A DNA stretch of 58,442 nt from Pseudomonadota bacterium (GTDB lineage: Bacteria; Pseudomonadota; Gammaproteobacteria; Steroidobacterales; Steroidobacteraceae). The stretch is from NCBI GenBank assembly GCA_023417315.1, contig JAEZFW010000084.1:1-58442 (forward strand), in the 5' to 3' direction. Below the pieces are notes generated by a model, which did no database searches, was not told where the DNA came from, and saw only the letters and a list, made by a program, of their open reading frames with translations. Both the position numbers and the translations under genes were made by a program. This document shows, piece by piece, positions 34,669 through 42,492 of the stretch. The first letter of the stretch is position 1; each line of letters opens with the position of its first letter.

Positions 34669-34740
34669 GGCTGGGGTCTCGGGAGTGGAGACTGTCGGCG
34701 CGGAATCCGCGCTTCAATCTCCAGTCCCGAACCCCCAGCC
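34669..34740. repeat. Imperfect inverted repeat with CTGGGG/GGAGACTG words
   Basis: Arms of 26 nt (34669-34694 and 34715-34740) match their reverse complements at most positions; the words CTGGGGTCT, GGAGTGGAGACTG and CCAGTCCCGAACCCCCAG recur. The loop GTCGGCGCGGAATCCGCGC contains its own small hairpin GCGGAATCCGC. Lies between two minus-strand small genes and could terminate the upstream one. Confidence 0.7.
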
Positions 34741-34757
34741 GTCTACCGCGCCGTGCT

Positions 34758-34916
34758 TCACGCAACTTCAACGATGACCTGCGCATGCTCGACGCTCGAG
34801 AGCGCTGCATTCGCCGTCACGACACCCGCGGTCAGTCCCATGCTGACGGTGAGCGCTGCAAGCACCAAACAGATCGCGTGACGCGCAACGTTCGGGAAAT
34901 TCTGGATCGTAGTCAT
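34758..34916 (-). CDS. 52-residue small membrane or secreted protein
   Basis: Short reading frame with a strong ribosome site GGAGG 8 nt before ATG 34916. The product is basic at first, then one hydrophobic segment (ICLVLAALTVSMGLTAGVVTA, wait-free of charges), and a short tail ending VIVEVA. It reads like a signal peptide with a very short mature part or a single-helix membrane protein. Cys at about residue 16. No family recognised; the ribosome site and coding-like composition are the evidence. Confidence 0.6.
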   Translation of the reverse strand: MTTIQNFPNVARHAICLVLAALTVSMGLTAGVVTANAALSSVEHAQVIVEVA

Positions 34917-35048
34917 GGCAAGGTCCTCCGTTCAAAAACAACCGCAAACTCGATGTGTTATGTCCTTGAGATGCGAGTGCTGCCCAAAAGGTTGCAACGG
35001 CTCATCGTGCATCGAGAGCGTTTGATCGTGGCTTCAGCGAACAGGCTC

Positions 35049-35168
35049 TAGGCTGTAGGCTGTAGGCTGTAGCTAGATGACAAGGCTCTCGTTCCTAAGC
35101 GTACGGAGCGCAGCGCGCTTTCTTCTCTGGCTACAGCCTACAGCCCACAGCCCACTGTCTACGGTTTA
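35049..35168. repeat. Inverted heptamer array, TAGGCTG family (copy 2)
   Basis: Left half has TAG at 35049, 35056, 35063 and 35070 (7-nt steps), then TAG 35074 and TGA 35078. Right half is heptamers of consensus CTACAGC starting at 35131, 35138, 35145, 35152, 35159 and 35166, with minus-strand stops at four of them. On the minus strand the right half runs into TAGCCAGAGAAGAAAG, the same cap as copy 1 near 9209. Located in the upstream region of uup. Confidence 0.88.
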
Positions 35169-35178
35169 CAACCTCACC

Positions 35179-37020
35179 ATGCCTTTGCTGACCTTGCGAA
35201 ATGCCGAGCTTGCCTACGGGCTCCATCCGCTGCTCGATCGAGCGCAGTTCGCGATCGAGCGCGATGAGCGTGTCGGCCTCATCGGGCGCAATGGCACAGG
35301 GAAGTCATCGCTGCTCAAGATCATCGCCGGACGCGCGTCATTGGACGACGGCGATCTCGCCGTTGCGGACGGACTCAAGATCGTTCTCGTGGAACAGGAG
35401 CCCGATCTACCTCCAGCAGCGAGCCTACGAGAAAGCTTGAGCCTGCGAGGCGAGCTCGATCGCATCGCTGACGAGCGAGAACGGTGGGGCCTCGAAGCGC
35501 GCTTGAACGAATACCTCCATCGCTTGAAAGTCTCCGCGGAGCGCGCGCCCGAATCAGCATCGGGCGGCGAGCGCAAGCGTGCAGCCCTTGCGCTTGCACT
35601 TGCACTCGAGCCCGACTTGCTCTTGCTCGATGAGCCGACGAACCATCTCGACATCGAGGGCATCCTCGCGCTGGAAGAACTGATGATCAAAGGTCCTGCT
35701 GCGATCGTCATCACGCACGATCGCGCGTTTCTCGATCGCGTCGTCACCCGCATCGTCGAGCTCGATCGCGGACTGCTGCGTTCCTATCCCGGCAACTTCG
35801 CCGCATACGAAAGTCGCAAGGCCGAGCAGCTTGCAGCCGAGGACGTCGCGAATCGCAAGTTCGACAAGTTCTGGGCGCAGGAAGAAGTCTGGATTCGCAA
35901 AGGGATCGAAGCGCGGCGCACGCGTAACGAAGGACGCGTCCGCCGCTTGGAGCAGCTACGCGCCGAGCGCGCTGCGCGGCGCGAGCGCATAGGCGATGTG
36001 AAGCTCACGCTCGATGCGGGCGAGCGCTCTGGAAAGCTCGTTGCAGAGCTCGTCTCCATCGGCAAGTCGTTCGGCGAGCGCACGATCGTTCGCGACTTGT
36101 CGCTTCGAGTGCAACGTGGGGATCGCTGGGGTTTACTCGGACCGAACGGGGCCGGCAAGTCGACCCTCATCAAACTCATGCTCGGTGCGCTCGAACCCGA
36201 CTCGGGAAGCGTGCGACTCGGCGCTAACGTGCAAGTTGCCTACTTCGATCAAATGCGCGAGCAGCTCGATCCGGAGAAATCGGTCGTGCAGACGATCAGC
36301 CCCGGATCCGACTGGATCGAGATCGGCTCGGAACGCAAACACGTGATGACGTACCTCGCCGACTTTCTGTTTCCGTCGCAGCGCGCGAATTCTCCGGTGC
36401 GCTCGCTCTCAGGCGGCGAACGCAATCGTTTGTTGCTGGCGCGCCTGTTTGCGCGGCCCGCCAACGTACTGGTGATGGACGAGCCGACGAACGACCTCGA
36501 CATCGAATCGCTCGAGCTGCTCGAAGCGACGCTGCAAACGTACCCGGGGACATTGCTGCTCGTGAGTCACGATCGAACGTTCGTGGATAACGTCGTCACG
36601 CAGACGCTCGTCTCGGAAGGCGACGGCAAGTGGCAGCCATATGTCGGCGGGTACAGCGATTGGCTGGAGCAGCGGCCGAAGTCTGCCTCCTCCCTATCCC
36701 TCCCTCGCCCCGCCAGGGAGGGAAGCAAGCCGCAGGACAAGTCTGAGTCGAAAGCCGGCAAGGCGGCCGCGCCTGCAAAGCTCAGCTACAAGGAGTCGCG
36801 CGAGCTCACGAGCCTCCCCGCAGAGATCGAAGCGCTCGAAAGTGCGCAGCGGGAGCTGAACGAGCGCATGAGCACACCCGATTATCACAAGCAGGGTTCG
36901 GGCAAGATCAAAACAGATCTGGATCGTGCGCGTGAGCTGGAACGACAGCTCGGCGAGAAGTTCGAGCGCTGGAGCGAGCTCGAATCGAAAGCCGCGGCCC
37001 TTGCGGACCGCACGCCGTAG
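35179..37020 (+). CDS. uup: ABC-F ATPase, Uup type
   Basis: 613 residues, two ABC domains in one chain and no membrane segment. Walker A GRNGTGKSS and GPNGAGKST, signatures SGGERKR and SGGERNR, Walker B LLLLDEPTNHLD and VLVMDEPTNDLD. The C-terminal 70 residues form the Uup coiled coil (ELTSLPAEIEALESAQREL, then ELERQLGEKF). Uup acts on ribosomes and affects precise excision and replication restart. Start ATG 35179 (MPLLTLRNAEL) matches the family; the frame upstream is repeat DNA. The linker before the coiled coil contains an in-frame repeat-like insert (see findings). Confidence 0.93.
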   Translation: MPLLTLRNAELAYGLHPLLDRAQFAIERDERVGLIGRNGTGKSSLLKIIAGRASLDDGDLAVADGLKIVLVEQEPDLPPAASLRESLSLRGELDRIADERERWGLEARLNEYLHRLKVSAERAPESASGGERKRAALALALALEPDLLLLDEPTNHLDIEGILALEELMIKGPAAIVITHDRAFLDRVVTRIVELDRGLLRSYPGNFAAYESRKAEQLAAEDVANRKFDKFWAQEEVWIRKGIEARRTRNEGRVRRLEQLRAERAARRERIGDVKLTLDAGERSGKLVAELVSIGKSFGERTIVRDLSLRVQRGDRWGLLGPNGAGKSTLIKLMLGALEPDSGSVRLGANVQVAYFDQMREQLDPEKSVVQTISPGSDWIEIGSERKHVMTYLADFLFPSQRANSPVRSLSGGERNRLLLARLFARPANVLVMDEPTNDLDIESLELLEATLQTYPGTLLLVSHDRTFVDNVVTQTLVSEGDGKWQPYVGGYSDWLEQRPKSASSLSLPRPAREGSKPQDKSESKAGKAAAPAKLSYKESRELTSLPAEIEALESAQRELNERMSTPDYHKQGSGKIKTDLDRARELERQLGEKFERWSELESKAAALADRTP

Positions 37021-37284
37021 ATGCCCCCACCCTAACCCTCCCCGAAACTCGAGGGAGGGGATGGATGCCCCCACCCTAACCTCCCGACAACGAGGGAGGG
37101 AATGGATGCCCCCACCCTAACCTCCCCGACAACGAGGGAGGGAATGGATGCCCCCACCCTAACCCTCCCCCGGAAACGGGGGAGGGAATGGATGTTCCCT
37201 CCTCCGCACCGCGGGGGAGGGTTAGGGTGGGGGGCATCTGTTCCCTCCTCCGCACCGCGGGGGAGGGTTAGGGTGGGGGCACCA
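37021..37284. repeat. Array of six C/G-rich units, four in one direction and two inverted
   Basis: Four units of about 45-53 nt read CCCCCACCCTAACC(C)TCCCC, a short variable loop, then GAGGGAGGGAATGGATG. Two inverted units (TTCCCTCCTCCGCACCGCGG then GGAGGGTTAGGGTGGGGG) follow from about 37196 and 37242. Each unit is itself a hairpin (CCCTCCCC against GGGGAGGG). They belong to the same broad GGGTTAGGGTGRGGG family as the clusters around the DUF559 gene. The uup TAG is directly before the first unit. Confidence 0.88.
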
Positions 37285-37298
37285 GCGCGCTGCGGTCC

Positions 37299-37862
37299 AT
37301 GCAAGCTAGAATCGGTGCGATGCACCGCCGTCTCATCTCGCATCCCACGACACCCTGCGAGTACATCGACTCGGTCGACGTCCATCTCCACGCGGATGAG
37401 ACGAAGCTCTTGCTTCGCTACGAGATCACGGGTGCAATCGATTCCATCTTGCTCCCAGCGCTCACCGTTCCGGAGCGGCGCGATGGACTGTGGCAACACA
37501 CATGCTTCGAGCTCCTCGCACGATCCGCGCGGGCCCGCTCATATATCGAATTCAACTTCTCTCCGTCCACGTGCTGGGCTGCCTACGAGTTCGATGACTA
37601 TCGAAGCGGCATGCGACCCTTGGCATATCTGCACGCTCCTCTCATTCGACGGGAATGCGAAACTGGAACCCTAACGCTCGAAACGGAAGTGGAGCTCGTA
37701 TTCACCGCTGCTGCGACGCTCGATCTCTTCTCGCTCGCTGCCGTCATCGAAGACACCGAGCAGCATAAGTCGTACTGGGCACTCACGCATCCGATGCCAC
37801 AGCCTGACTTTCATCACCCCGATGCGTTCACGCTCGCCATCGCACCCGGAGTATCGCGATGA
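37299..37862 (+). CDS. DOMON-like domain protein
   Basis: 187 residues (180 from the second ATG at 37320, MHRRLISHP, which fits the family better). All-beta DOMON-like / type 9 carbohydrate-binding fold: LLLRYEITGAIDSILLP, DGLWQHTCFELLAR, YIEFNFSPSTCWAAYEFDDYRSGM, and the C-terminal KSYWALTHP. It has no signal peptide. It overlaps the DUF1343 gene by ATGA, so the two are translated together; a role in binding a sugar substrate for that hydrolase is an inference. Confidence 0.82.
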   Translation: MQARIGAMHRRLISHPTTPCEYIDSVDVHLHADETKLLLRYEITGAIDSILLPALTVPERRDGLWQHTCFELLARSARARSYIEFNFSPSTCWAAYEFDDYRSGMRPLAYLHAPLIRRECETGTLTLETEVELVFTAAATLDLFSLAAVIEDTEQHKSYWALTHPMPQPDFHHPDAFTLAIAPGVSR

Positions 37863-39058
37863 AGTTCGGAATCGACCGCTTACTACAAGATAAGCGTCTC
37901 CAATATCGCTTGCGCGATCGGCGCATCGCCTTGCTCGCACATCCTGCCTCGGTGACCCGCGATCTCACCCACTCGATCGATGCGCTGTTCGGCGCCGGAG
38001 TGAACCTCTCGTCGGCCTTCGGCCCCCAGCACGGCATGCGCGGCGACAAGCAAGACAACATGGTCGAATCGGCCACGTTCCTCGATCCCAAGTACGGCAT
38101 CCCAGTGTTCAGCTTGTATGGAGAGGTGCGCCGCCCGACCGATGCGATGATGGGCACCTTCGATGTGCTGCTCGTCGATCTTCAGGATCTCGGGTGCCGC
38201 ATCTATACATTCATCACGACACTTCGCTACGTCCTCGAAGCGGCGGCCGCGCACCAGAAAGAAGTCTGGGTGCTCGATCGTCCGAATCCAGTCGGTCGCC
38301 CGATCGAAGGTTTGCGCCTGCGTCCCGGCTGGGAGAGTTTCGTCGGCGCGGGTGAGTTGCCGATGCGTCATGGCTTGACACTGGGTGAGCTTGCACATTG
38401 GTTCGTGCGCAGGCTGAACCTCGAGCTCGCCTACGAAGTTGTTCCCATGGAAGGCTGGCAGCCCTCGAGTGCGCCCGGTTTCGGCTGGCCGCTCGGTGAA
38501 CGGATCTGGATCAATCCGAGCCCGAATGCGCCGAACTTGTGGATGGCACGCTGCTACGCAGGCACCGTGATGGTCGAAGGCGCGACACTCTCAGAAGGGC
38601 GCGGCACCACTCGCCCGCTCGAGCTCTTCGGCGCACCCGATATCGATGCGAGCGCACTGCTCGCTGAAATGCATCGACTCGCACCAGACTGGTTGAAGGG
38701 TTGTCGCCTGCGCGAGTGCTGGTTCGAACCAACGTTCCACAAACACGTCGGCAAGCTGTGCTCCGGCATTCAAATCCATCCGGAGGCGGACGCGTACGAT
38801 CATGAGACGTTTCGCCCATGGCGCATCCAAGCGCTCGCATTCAAAGCGCTGCGACGCCTGCAGCCTGATTATCCGATCTGGCGCGACTTCCCCTATGAAT
38901 ATGAGACGACGCGCCTCGCGATCGATGTGATCAACGGCAGCGATCTACTACGCAAGTGGGTCGACGATCCTGCTGCCACGCCCGCGGACCTCGATGCGAT
39001 CACGATCCCTGACGAAAATGCGTGGGCCGACGAGCGGCGCGACGTATTGATGTATTGA
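37859..39058 (+). CDS. DUF1343 protein, NamZ-like exo-N-acetylmuramidase family
   Basis: 399 residues. DUF1343 proteins characterised in Bacillus (NamZ) remove terminal N-acetylmuramate from peptidoglycan fragments. Family blocks seen: AHPASVTRDL, FGPQHGMRGDKQDNM, PVFSLYGEVRRPT (holding the conserved Glu), VDLQDLGCRIYTF, VLDRPNPVG, and a C-terminal NamZ-type half starting about residue 250 (CYAGTVMVEGATLSEGRGT). No signal peptide, so likely cytoplasmic cell-wall recycling. Typical length and complete. Cotranslated with the DOMON-like gene. Confidence 0.88.
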   Translation: MKFGIDRLLQDKRLQYRLRDRRIALLAHPASVTRDLTHSIDALFGAGVNLSSAFGPQHGMRGDKQDNMVESATFLDPKYGIPVFSLYGEVRRPTDAMMGTFDVLLVDLQDLGCRIYTFITTLRYVLEAAAAHQKEVWVLDRPNPVGRPIEGLRLRPGWESFVGAGELPMRHGLTLGELAHWFVRRLNLELAYEVVPMEGWQPSSAPGFGWPLGERIWINPSPNAPNLWMARCYAGTVMVEGATLSEGRGTTRPLELFGAPDIDASALLAEMHRLAPDWLKGCRLRECWFEPTFHKHVGKLCSGIQIHPEADAYDHETFRPWRIQALAFKALRRLQPDYPIWRDFPYEYETTRLAIDVINGSDLLRKWVDDPAATPADLDAITIPDENAWADERRDVLMY

Positions 39059-39177
39059 ATCTGGCACCCAACACCGCGCGATACCCAATAACTTGGTCTC
39101 GTGGAGGCGCGCCAGTTGATCTTCGCTCCTCATCCTCTTTTTCCGACGTACCGTCACGGTGGCACGAGCGGGGCTGA

Positions 39178-39273
39178 TGCCAGGACTTGTTTCAGGAGCT
39201 TCGAAAACATGGATGTTTTCGTAGCAGGGCTACATGGACGTATTTACGCCCGGTCCTGAAACAAGTCCTGGCA
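39178..39273. repeat. 96-bp cloverleaf-like palindromic element, copy 2
   Basis: Outer arms 39178-39197 and 39254-39273 are a perfect 20-bp inverted repeat. Inside are the perfect 9-bp hairpin CGAAAACAT-GG-ATGTTTTCG (39202-39221), GGGC, a second hairpin TACAT-GG-ACGTA (39231-39242), and TTTACGCCC whose GCCC pairs with the GGGC. Same plan and total length as the copy at 13848-13943, with nearly all stem bases changed in pairs and the CATGGATG, TTTAC and CAGGA blocks kept. Lies upstream of the DUF6496 gene. Confidence 0.92.
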
Positions 39274-39323
39274 GCAGACCCGCGCCCGCTGAGTTGGCAC
39301 CTCAGCCATAAGCGGCCCAGATC

Positions 39324-39349
39324 GGAACAGTCCCACACCAACGCGCGTT
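39324..39349 (+). promoter_or_regulatory. ECF-type promoter of the DUF6496 gene
   Basis: GGAAC (39324-39328), 17-nt spacer, CGTT (39346-39349), 39 nt before ATG 39388. Exact match to GGAAC-N16/17-CGTT; the preceding CAGATCGGAAC resembles the AGATCGGAAC of the site at 26326. Confidence 0.65.
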
Positions 39350-39387
39350 CCGCGGGCGGACTAACCCCTAACACGAGGGACCCTCTC

Positions 39388-39624
39388 ATGGCACGACGCT
39401 ACAGCAAGAAGGCCTCCAAGAAAGTTGAGAAGGCCATGCATGAACGCAAGCGCGGCAAGCTCAAGAGCGGACGCTCGGGCAAGAAGGTGACGAGCCGCAA
39501 GCAAGCGATCGCGATCGGACTTTCGCAAGCACGACGCTCTGGTGCCAAGGTACCGAAGAAAAAGAGCGGGGGGCGCAAGAAGAAGAGCGGCGGTCGGAAG
39601 AAGAGCAGCAGTGAGAAAAAGTGA
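39388..39624 (+). CDS. DUF6496 small Lys-rich protein
   Basis: 78 residues, about one third Lys/Arg. The N-terminal RRYSKKASKKVEKAMHERKR and the block GRSGKKVTSRKQAIAIGLS match DUF6496; the C-terminus has histone-H1-like SGGRKKK repeats. Probably a nucleic-acid-binding stress protein. Start ATG 39388 has GAGGGA about 9 nt upstream. The TGA stop is inside the first GTGACGTG octamer of the following array. Confidence 0.85.
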   Translation: MARRYSKKASKKVEKAMHERKRGKLKSGRSGKKVTSRKQAIAIGLSQARRSGAKVPKKKSGGRKKKSGGRKKSSSEKK

Positions 39625-39660
39625 CGTGGTGACGATGTGACGGCGTGACGAAGTCAGAAA
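39621..39660. repeat. Octamer array, GTGACGRA family (single arm)
   Basis: Five perfect-phase octamers from 39621: GTGACGTG, GTGACGAT, GTGACGGC, GTGACGAA, then the cap GTCAGAAA. The first octamer carries the stop codon of the DUF6496 gene; the following TGAs at 8-nt steps close the other two frames. No matching inverted half; a small hairpin AAGCGAGC...GCTCGCTT follows. Confidence 0.92.
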
Positions 39661-39685
39661 AGCGAGCTGCCTCGGCATGCTCGCT

Positions 39686-40108
39686 TCAAGATCCGCTGTT
39701 CTTGCGTTTCCCGGAGAACTTGCCGTTGCCGATCGGTCCGAACTGCACGGTGCCGGACATGCTGTCGCCTTCGATCGTGCCTTCATAGTCGAGATGCAAC
39801 GGTTGACCTCGCACGTCGAGGCTCAACCCGAAGCTCACGACATTACCCTGCACGGTACCCGCGACCGGAATCTCGCGACCCGCGTTGAGAACGCTGCCGG
39901 TGAGTCGATCGCCCGCTTGCGTGAACTTGGCGTGCACGTCATCTCGACCCATGGGGCTTTCGACGGTGAGCGTCCATTCGCCCGCCACGTCGGAGGCGAC
40001 GGGCACGGGTTCAGGTTCGACGACCGGCACTTCGCGAGGCCGAGGGGGCGCCGTACACGCAGCGCTCATTGCAACCATCACGATGACGACCCCACGAATC
40101 GCTTTCAT
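39686..40108 (-). CDS. Putative lipoprotein
   Basis: 140 residues. Signal peptide with lipobox MSAAC (about residues 14-18), a Pro/Val-rich linker (PPRPREVPVVEPEPVPV), then an all-beta domain (GEWTLTVESPMGRDDVHAKF, GDRLTGSVLNAG, VVSFGLSLDVRGQPLHLDYEGTI, then SMSGTVQFG). The layout resembles small envelope proteins predicted to form a lipocalin-like or DUF-type half barrel. Function unknown. Confidence 0.75.
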   Translation of the reverse strand: MKAIRGVVIVMVAMSAACTAPPRPREVPVVEPEPVPVASDVAGEWTLTVESPMGRDDVHAKFTQAGDRLTGSVLNAGREIPVAGTVQGNVVSFGLSLDVRGQPLHLDYEGTIEGDSMSGTVQFGPIGNGKFSGKRKNSGS

Positions 40109-40259
40109 TGTTCTTCGAAGACGAGGCAGCGGATGAGCAAAGCTTAGCTGCTCACCCTCGCCTCGTCACGGGGTTCCCGCCAGCAAAATGCGATGCGCAT
40201 CACGCATCCGCATCGCTCGCAATCTGCGCTGTCCTGCGCCCCTGGATCAAGCCCGAGGA

Positions 40260-40703
40260 TCAATAGGTCTTGTACGGCAGAAATTTCCCGCTCATCGTGA
40301 TGTGCACGCGGTCGCCCTTCGGATCCGGCTCGCGCTCGAGCGACATCGAGAAGTCGATCGCGCTCATGATCCCATCGCCGAACTCCTCATGGATGAGCGC
40401 CTTCAGCGTCGTGCCGTATACGTTCACCAACTCATAGAAGCGATAGATGAGCGGATCGGTCGGCACGGCGCTTGGCAGCGAACCCTTGTACGGCACTTCT
40501 TGCAGCAGCGCGACAGCATCGCTGTTCAAATCGAGCGCTTTCGCCACGGCTTCCGCCTGCTCGCGCGAAAGCGTCATCTGACCGAGCAGCGCTGCGGTTG
40601 CCCACTCTTTGCTCGTGTTCATCAGCTCGGCCAGGTCGCGCCAACGCAAGCCCTTCTTGATTTTCGCGGCGACGATTGCCTCGGTGACATCGTTGCGGTT
40701 CAT
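40260..40703 (-). CDS. cynS: Cyanate hydratase (cyanase)
   Basis: 147 residues, complete. Converts cyanate and bicarbonate to ammonia and two CO2. N-terminal POU-like helices (RWRDLAELMNTSKEWATAALLG) and the catalytic domain with Arg and Glu in PLIYRFYELVNVYG and Ser in GDGIMSAIDF. Start ATG 40703 overlaps the ABC ATPase stop (ATGA) and has AGGAG upstream. Last gene of the cyanate uptake and degradation operon. Confidence 0.96.
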   Translation of the reverse strand: MNRNDVTEAIVAAKIKKGLRWRDLAELMNTSKEWATAALLGQMTLSREQAEAVAKALDLNSDAVALLQEVPYKGSLPSAVPTDPLIYRFYELVNVYGTTLKALIHEEFGDGIMSAIDFSMSLEREPDPKGDRVHITMSGKFLPYKTY

Positions 40704-41641
40704 CTTGCACTCCTGAGTGAGTAGACGTGTGGCTGGGTGTCCGCGCGCTCGGGCGCGGATTCATCGTGCTGCGGCAAATCGAGTGGCTCTTCGAGCCCCG
40801 GAGTGACGGCCGGGGGGCGCCGCGGATCGTAGTGCTCCGGCAGGTTCGCGCTGAAGGTGCGGGCGCGGCTCACGAGGAAATCGAGCAAGTGATTGCGAAT
40901 GCGGTAGTACTGCGGATCGTGAATCATCTCGGCCCGCGTGCGAGTGCGCGGCAAGGTGACGTGCACGATCTCCGCGATGCGCGCTTCCGGCCCGTTCGAC
41001 ATGAGAATGATGCGGTCGGCCAGCAGGATCGCTTCGTCGACGTCGTGCGTGATCATGAACACAGTCTGTCCCGTCGCCGCGCAGATCTTCTGCAGCTCGT
41101 CCTGAATGAGGGCTCTCGTCAACGCATCGAGCGCACCGAACGGCTCGTCCATGAGCAACATTTGCGGTTGAATGGAGAACGCACGTGCAATCCCCACGCG
41201 CTGCTTCATCCCGCCGGACAGCTCGGATGGCCGCTTGTGATCGGCTCCACTGAGTCCGACCATCTCCAGATACTTCGCGCAGTGCTCATACACTTGCGCG
41301 CTTCTCCACTCCGGCCAGCGCGATCGCACCGCGAACGCCACGTTCTCGCGCACCGACAACCATGGCATCAGCGCATGCCCCTGGAAGATCACGCCGCGAT
41401 CGAGGCCCGGCGCCACGACCTCGCGATCGTTCATGAAAACCGCACCGTGCGTTGCGGCCTCGAGCCCGGCAAGCACGTTGAGCACCGTACTCTTGCCGCA
41501 GCCGGAGTGACCGATGATGCAGACGAACTCACCACGCGCGATCGTGAAGTTCACGTCGCGAAAGATCATGGGCCCCGGCCTACCCTTGCGATCCGGGTAG
41601 CACTTCGCGAGATCGTCGACCTTGAGCATGGTTGTCTGCAT
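40700..41641 (-). CDS. ABC transporter ATP-binding protein, nitrate/cyanate type
   Basis: 313 residues. Walker A GHSGCGKST, signature LSGGMKQRV, Walker B LLMDEPFGALD, switch His in ITHDVDEA. The NrtD/SsuB/TauB subfamily; context with cyanase points to cyanate (CynD-like). It has a C-terminal extension of about 50 residues (FSANLPEHYDPRRPPAVTP) seen in NrtC/D-like proteins. Start ATG 41641 is 2 nt after the permease stop. Confidence 0.92.
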   Translation of the reverse strand: MQTTMLKVDDLAKCYPDRKGRPGPMIFRDVNFTIARGEFVCIIGHSGCGKSTVLNVLAGLEAATHGAVFMNDREVVAPGLDRGVIFQGHALMPWLSVRENVAFAVRSRWPEWRSAQVYEHCAKYLEMVGLSGADHKRPSELSGGMKQRVGIARAFSIQPQMLLMDEPFGALDALTRALIQDELQKICAATGQTVFMITHDVDEAILLADRIILMSNGPEARIAEIVHVTLPRTRTRAEMIHDPQYYRIRNHLLDFLVSRARTFSANLPEHYDPRRPPAVTPGLEEPLDLPQHDESAPERADTQPHVYSLRSAR

Positions 41642-41643
41642 GG

Positions 41644-42492
41644 CTACTCCACGTAAGTCACTGCGCGCTGCATTCGGGCGAACGCGAAGTCCAAGACCAT
41701 GCCCACGACACCGATGACGAGGATCGCGAAGATCACATTCTCGAGCGACAGATTGTTCCATTCGTTCCAGACGAAGTAGCCGATGCCGGTGCCGCCGACG
41801 AGCATCTCCGCAGCGACGATCACGAGCCATGCGATGCCCATCGAGATCCGCATACCGGTCAGAATCGTTGGCGCGGCAGCCGGCAAGATCACGCGCAGCG
41901 CAGTTCGCACAGGCCGGACCTCGAGCGTTCGCGCCACATTCAGCCAGTCGCGCTTGACGCTCGCAACGCCATGCGCTGTGTTGATGAGCATCGGCCACAG
42001 CGCACAGACGAAGATCACGAACACGGACGAGACCGTCGAATTCTTGATCGTATAGAGCGCAAGCGGCATCCACGCGAGCGGTGAGATCGGCTTCAGGATC
42101 TGGATGTATGGATTCAGGGCAAGCTGCATCAGCGGCGACATGCCGATCAAGAAGCCAAGTGGGATTGCGACGAGCGCCGCCAACAAGAAGCCGATCGCAA
42201 CCCGACCGAGCGAATATCCAAGCTGGATACCGATGCCCTTGTCGTTCGCGCCGGCGTCGTAGAACGGGTTCGACACATGCTTCCAGATCACCGCACCCAG
42301 CGCGGCGGGAGTCGGCAAGCCATCACTCTTGTCTGCGCCTTTGCCCATCAGGAGCGCGTATTCATCGAGCTCCTGCTGAACTTGCTCGCCCCGGGCCGTG
42401 GTCAATTGCCAGATGGCGAGTAACGCAAGGAAGAGCAGCACTGAGACGACGGCGGCCCGCGCCGTCAGAGGAACGTGCGTCACGCCATTCAT
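41644..42492 (-). CDS. ABC transporter permease, nitrate/cyanate type
   Basis: 282 residues, about six helices, with the binding-protein-dependent transport EAA loop (ARTLEVRPVRTALRVILPAAAP). NrtB/SsuC family; an N-terminal periplasmic insert (EYALLMGKGADKSDGLPTP) is typical of the nitrate/cyanate group. Overlaps the substrate-binding gene by ATGA. Confidence 0.92.
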   Translation of the reverse strand: MNGVTHVPLTARAAVVSVLLFLALLAIWQLTTARGEQVQQELDEYALLMGKGADKSDGLPTPAALGAVIWKHVSNPFYDAGANDKGIGIQLGYSLGRVAIGFLLAALVAIPLGFLIGMSPLMQLALNPYIQILKPISPLAWMPLALYTIKNSTVSSVFVIFVCALWPMLINTAHGVASVKRDWLNVARTLEVRPVRTALRVILPAAAPTILTGMRISMGIAWLVIVAAEMLVGGTGIGYFVWNEWNNLSLENVIFAILVIGVVGMVLDFAFARMQRAVTYVE

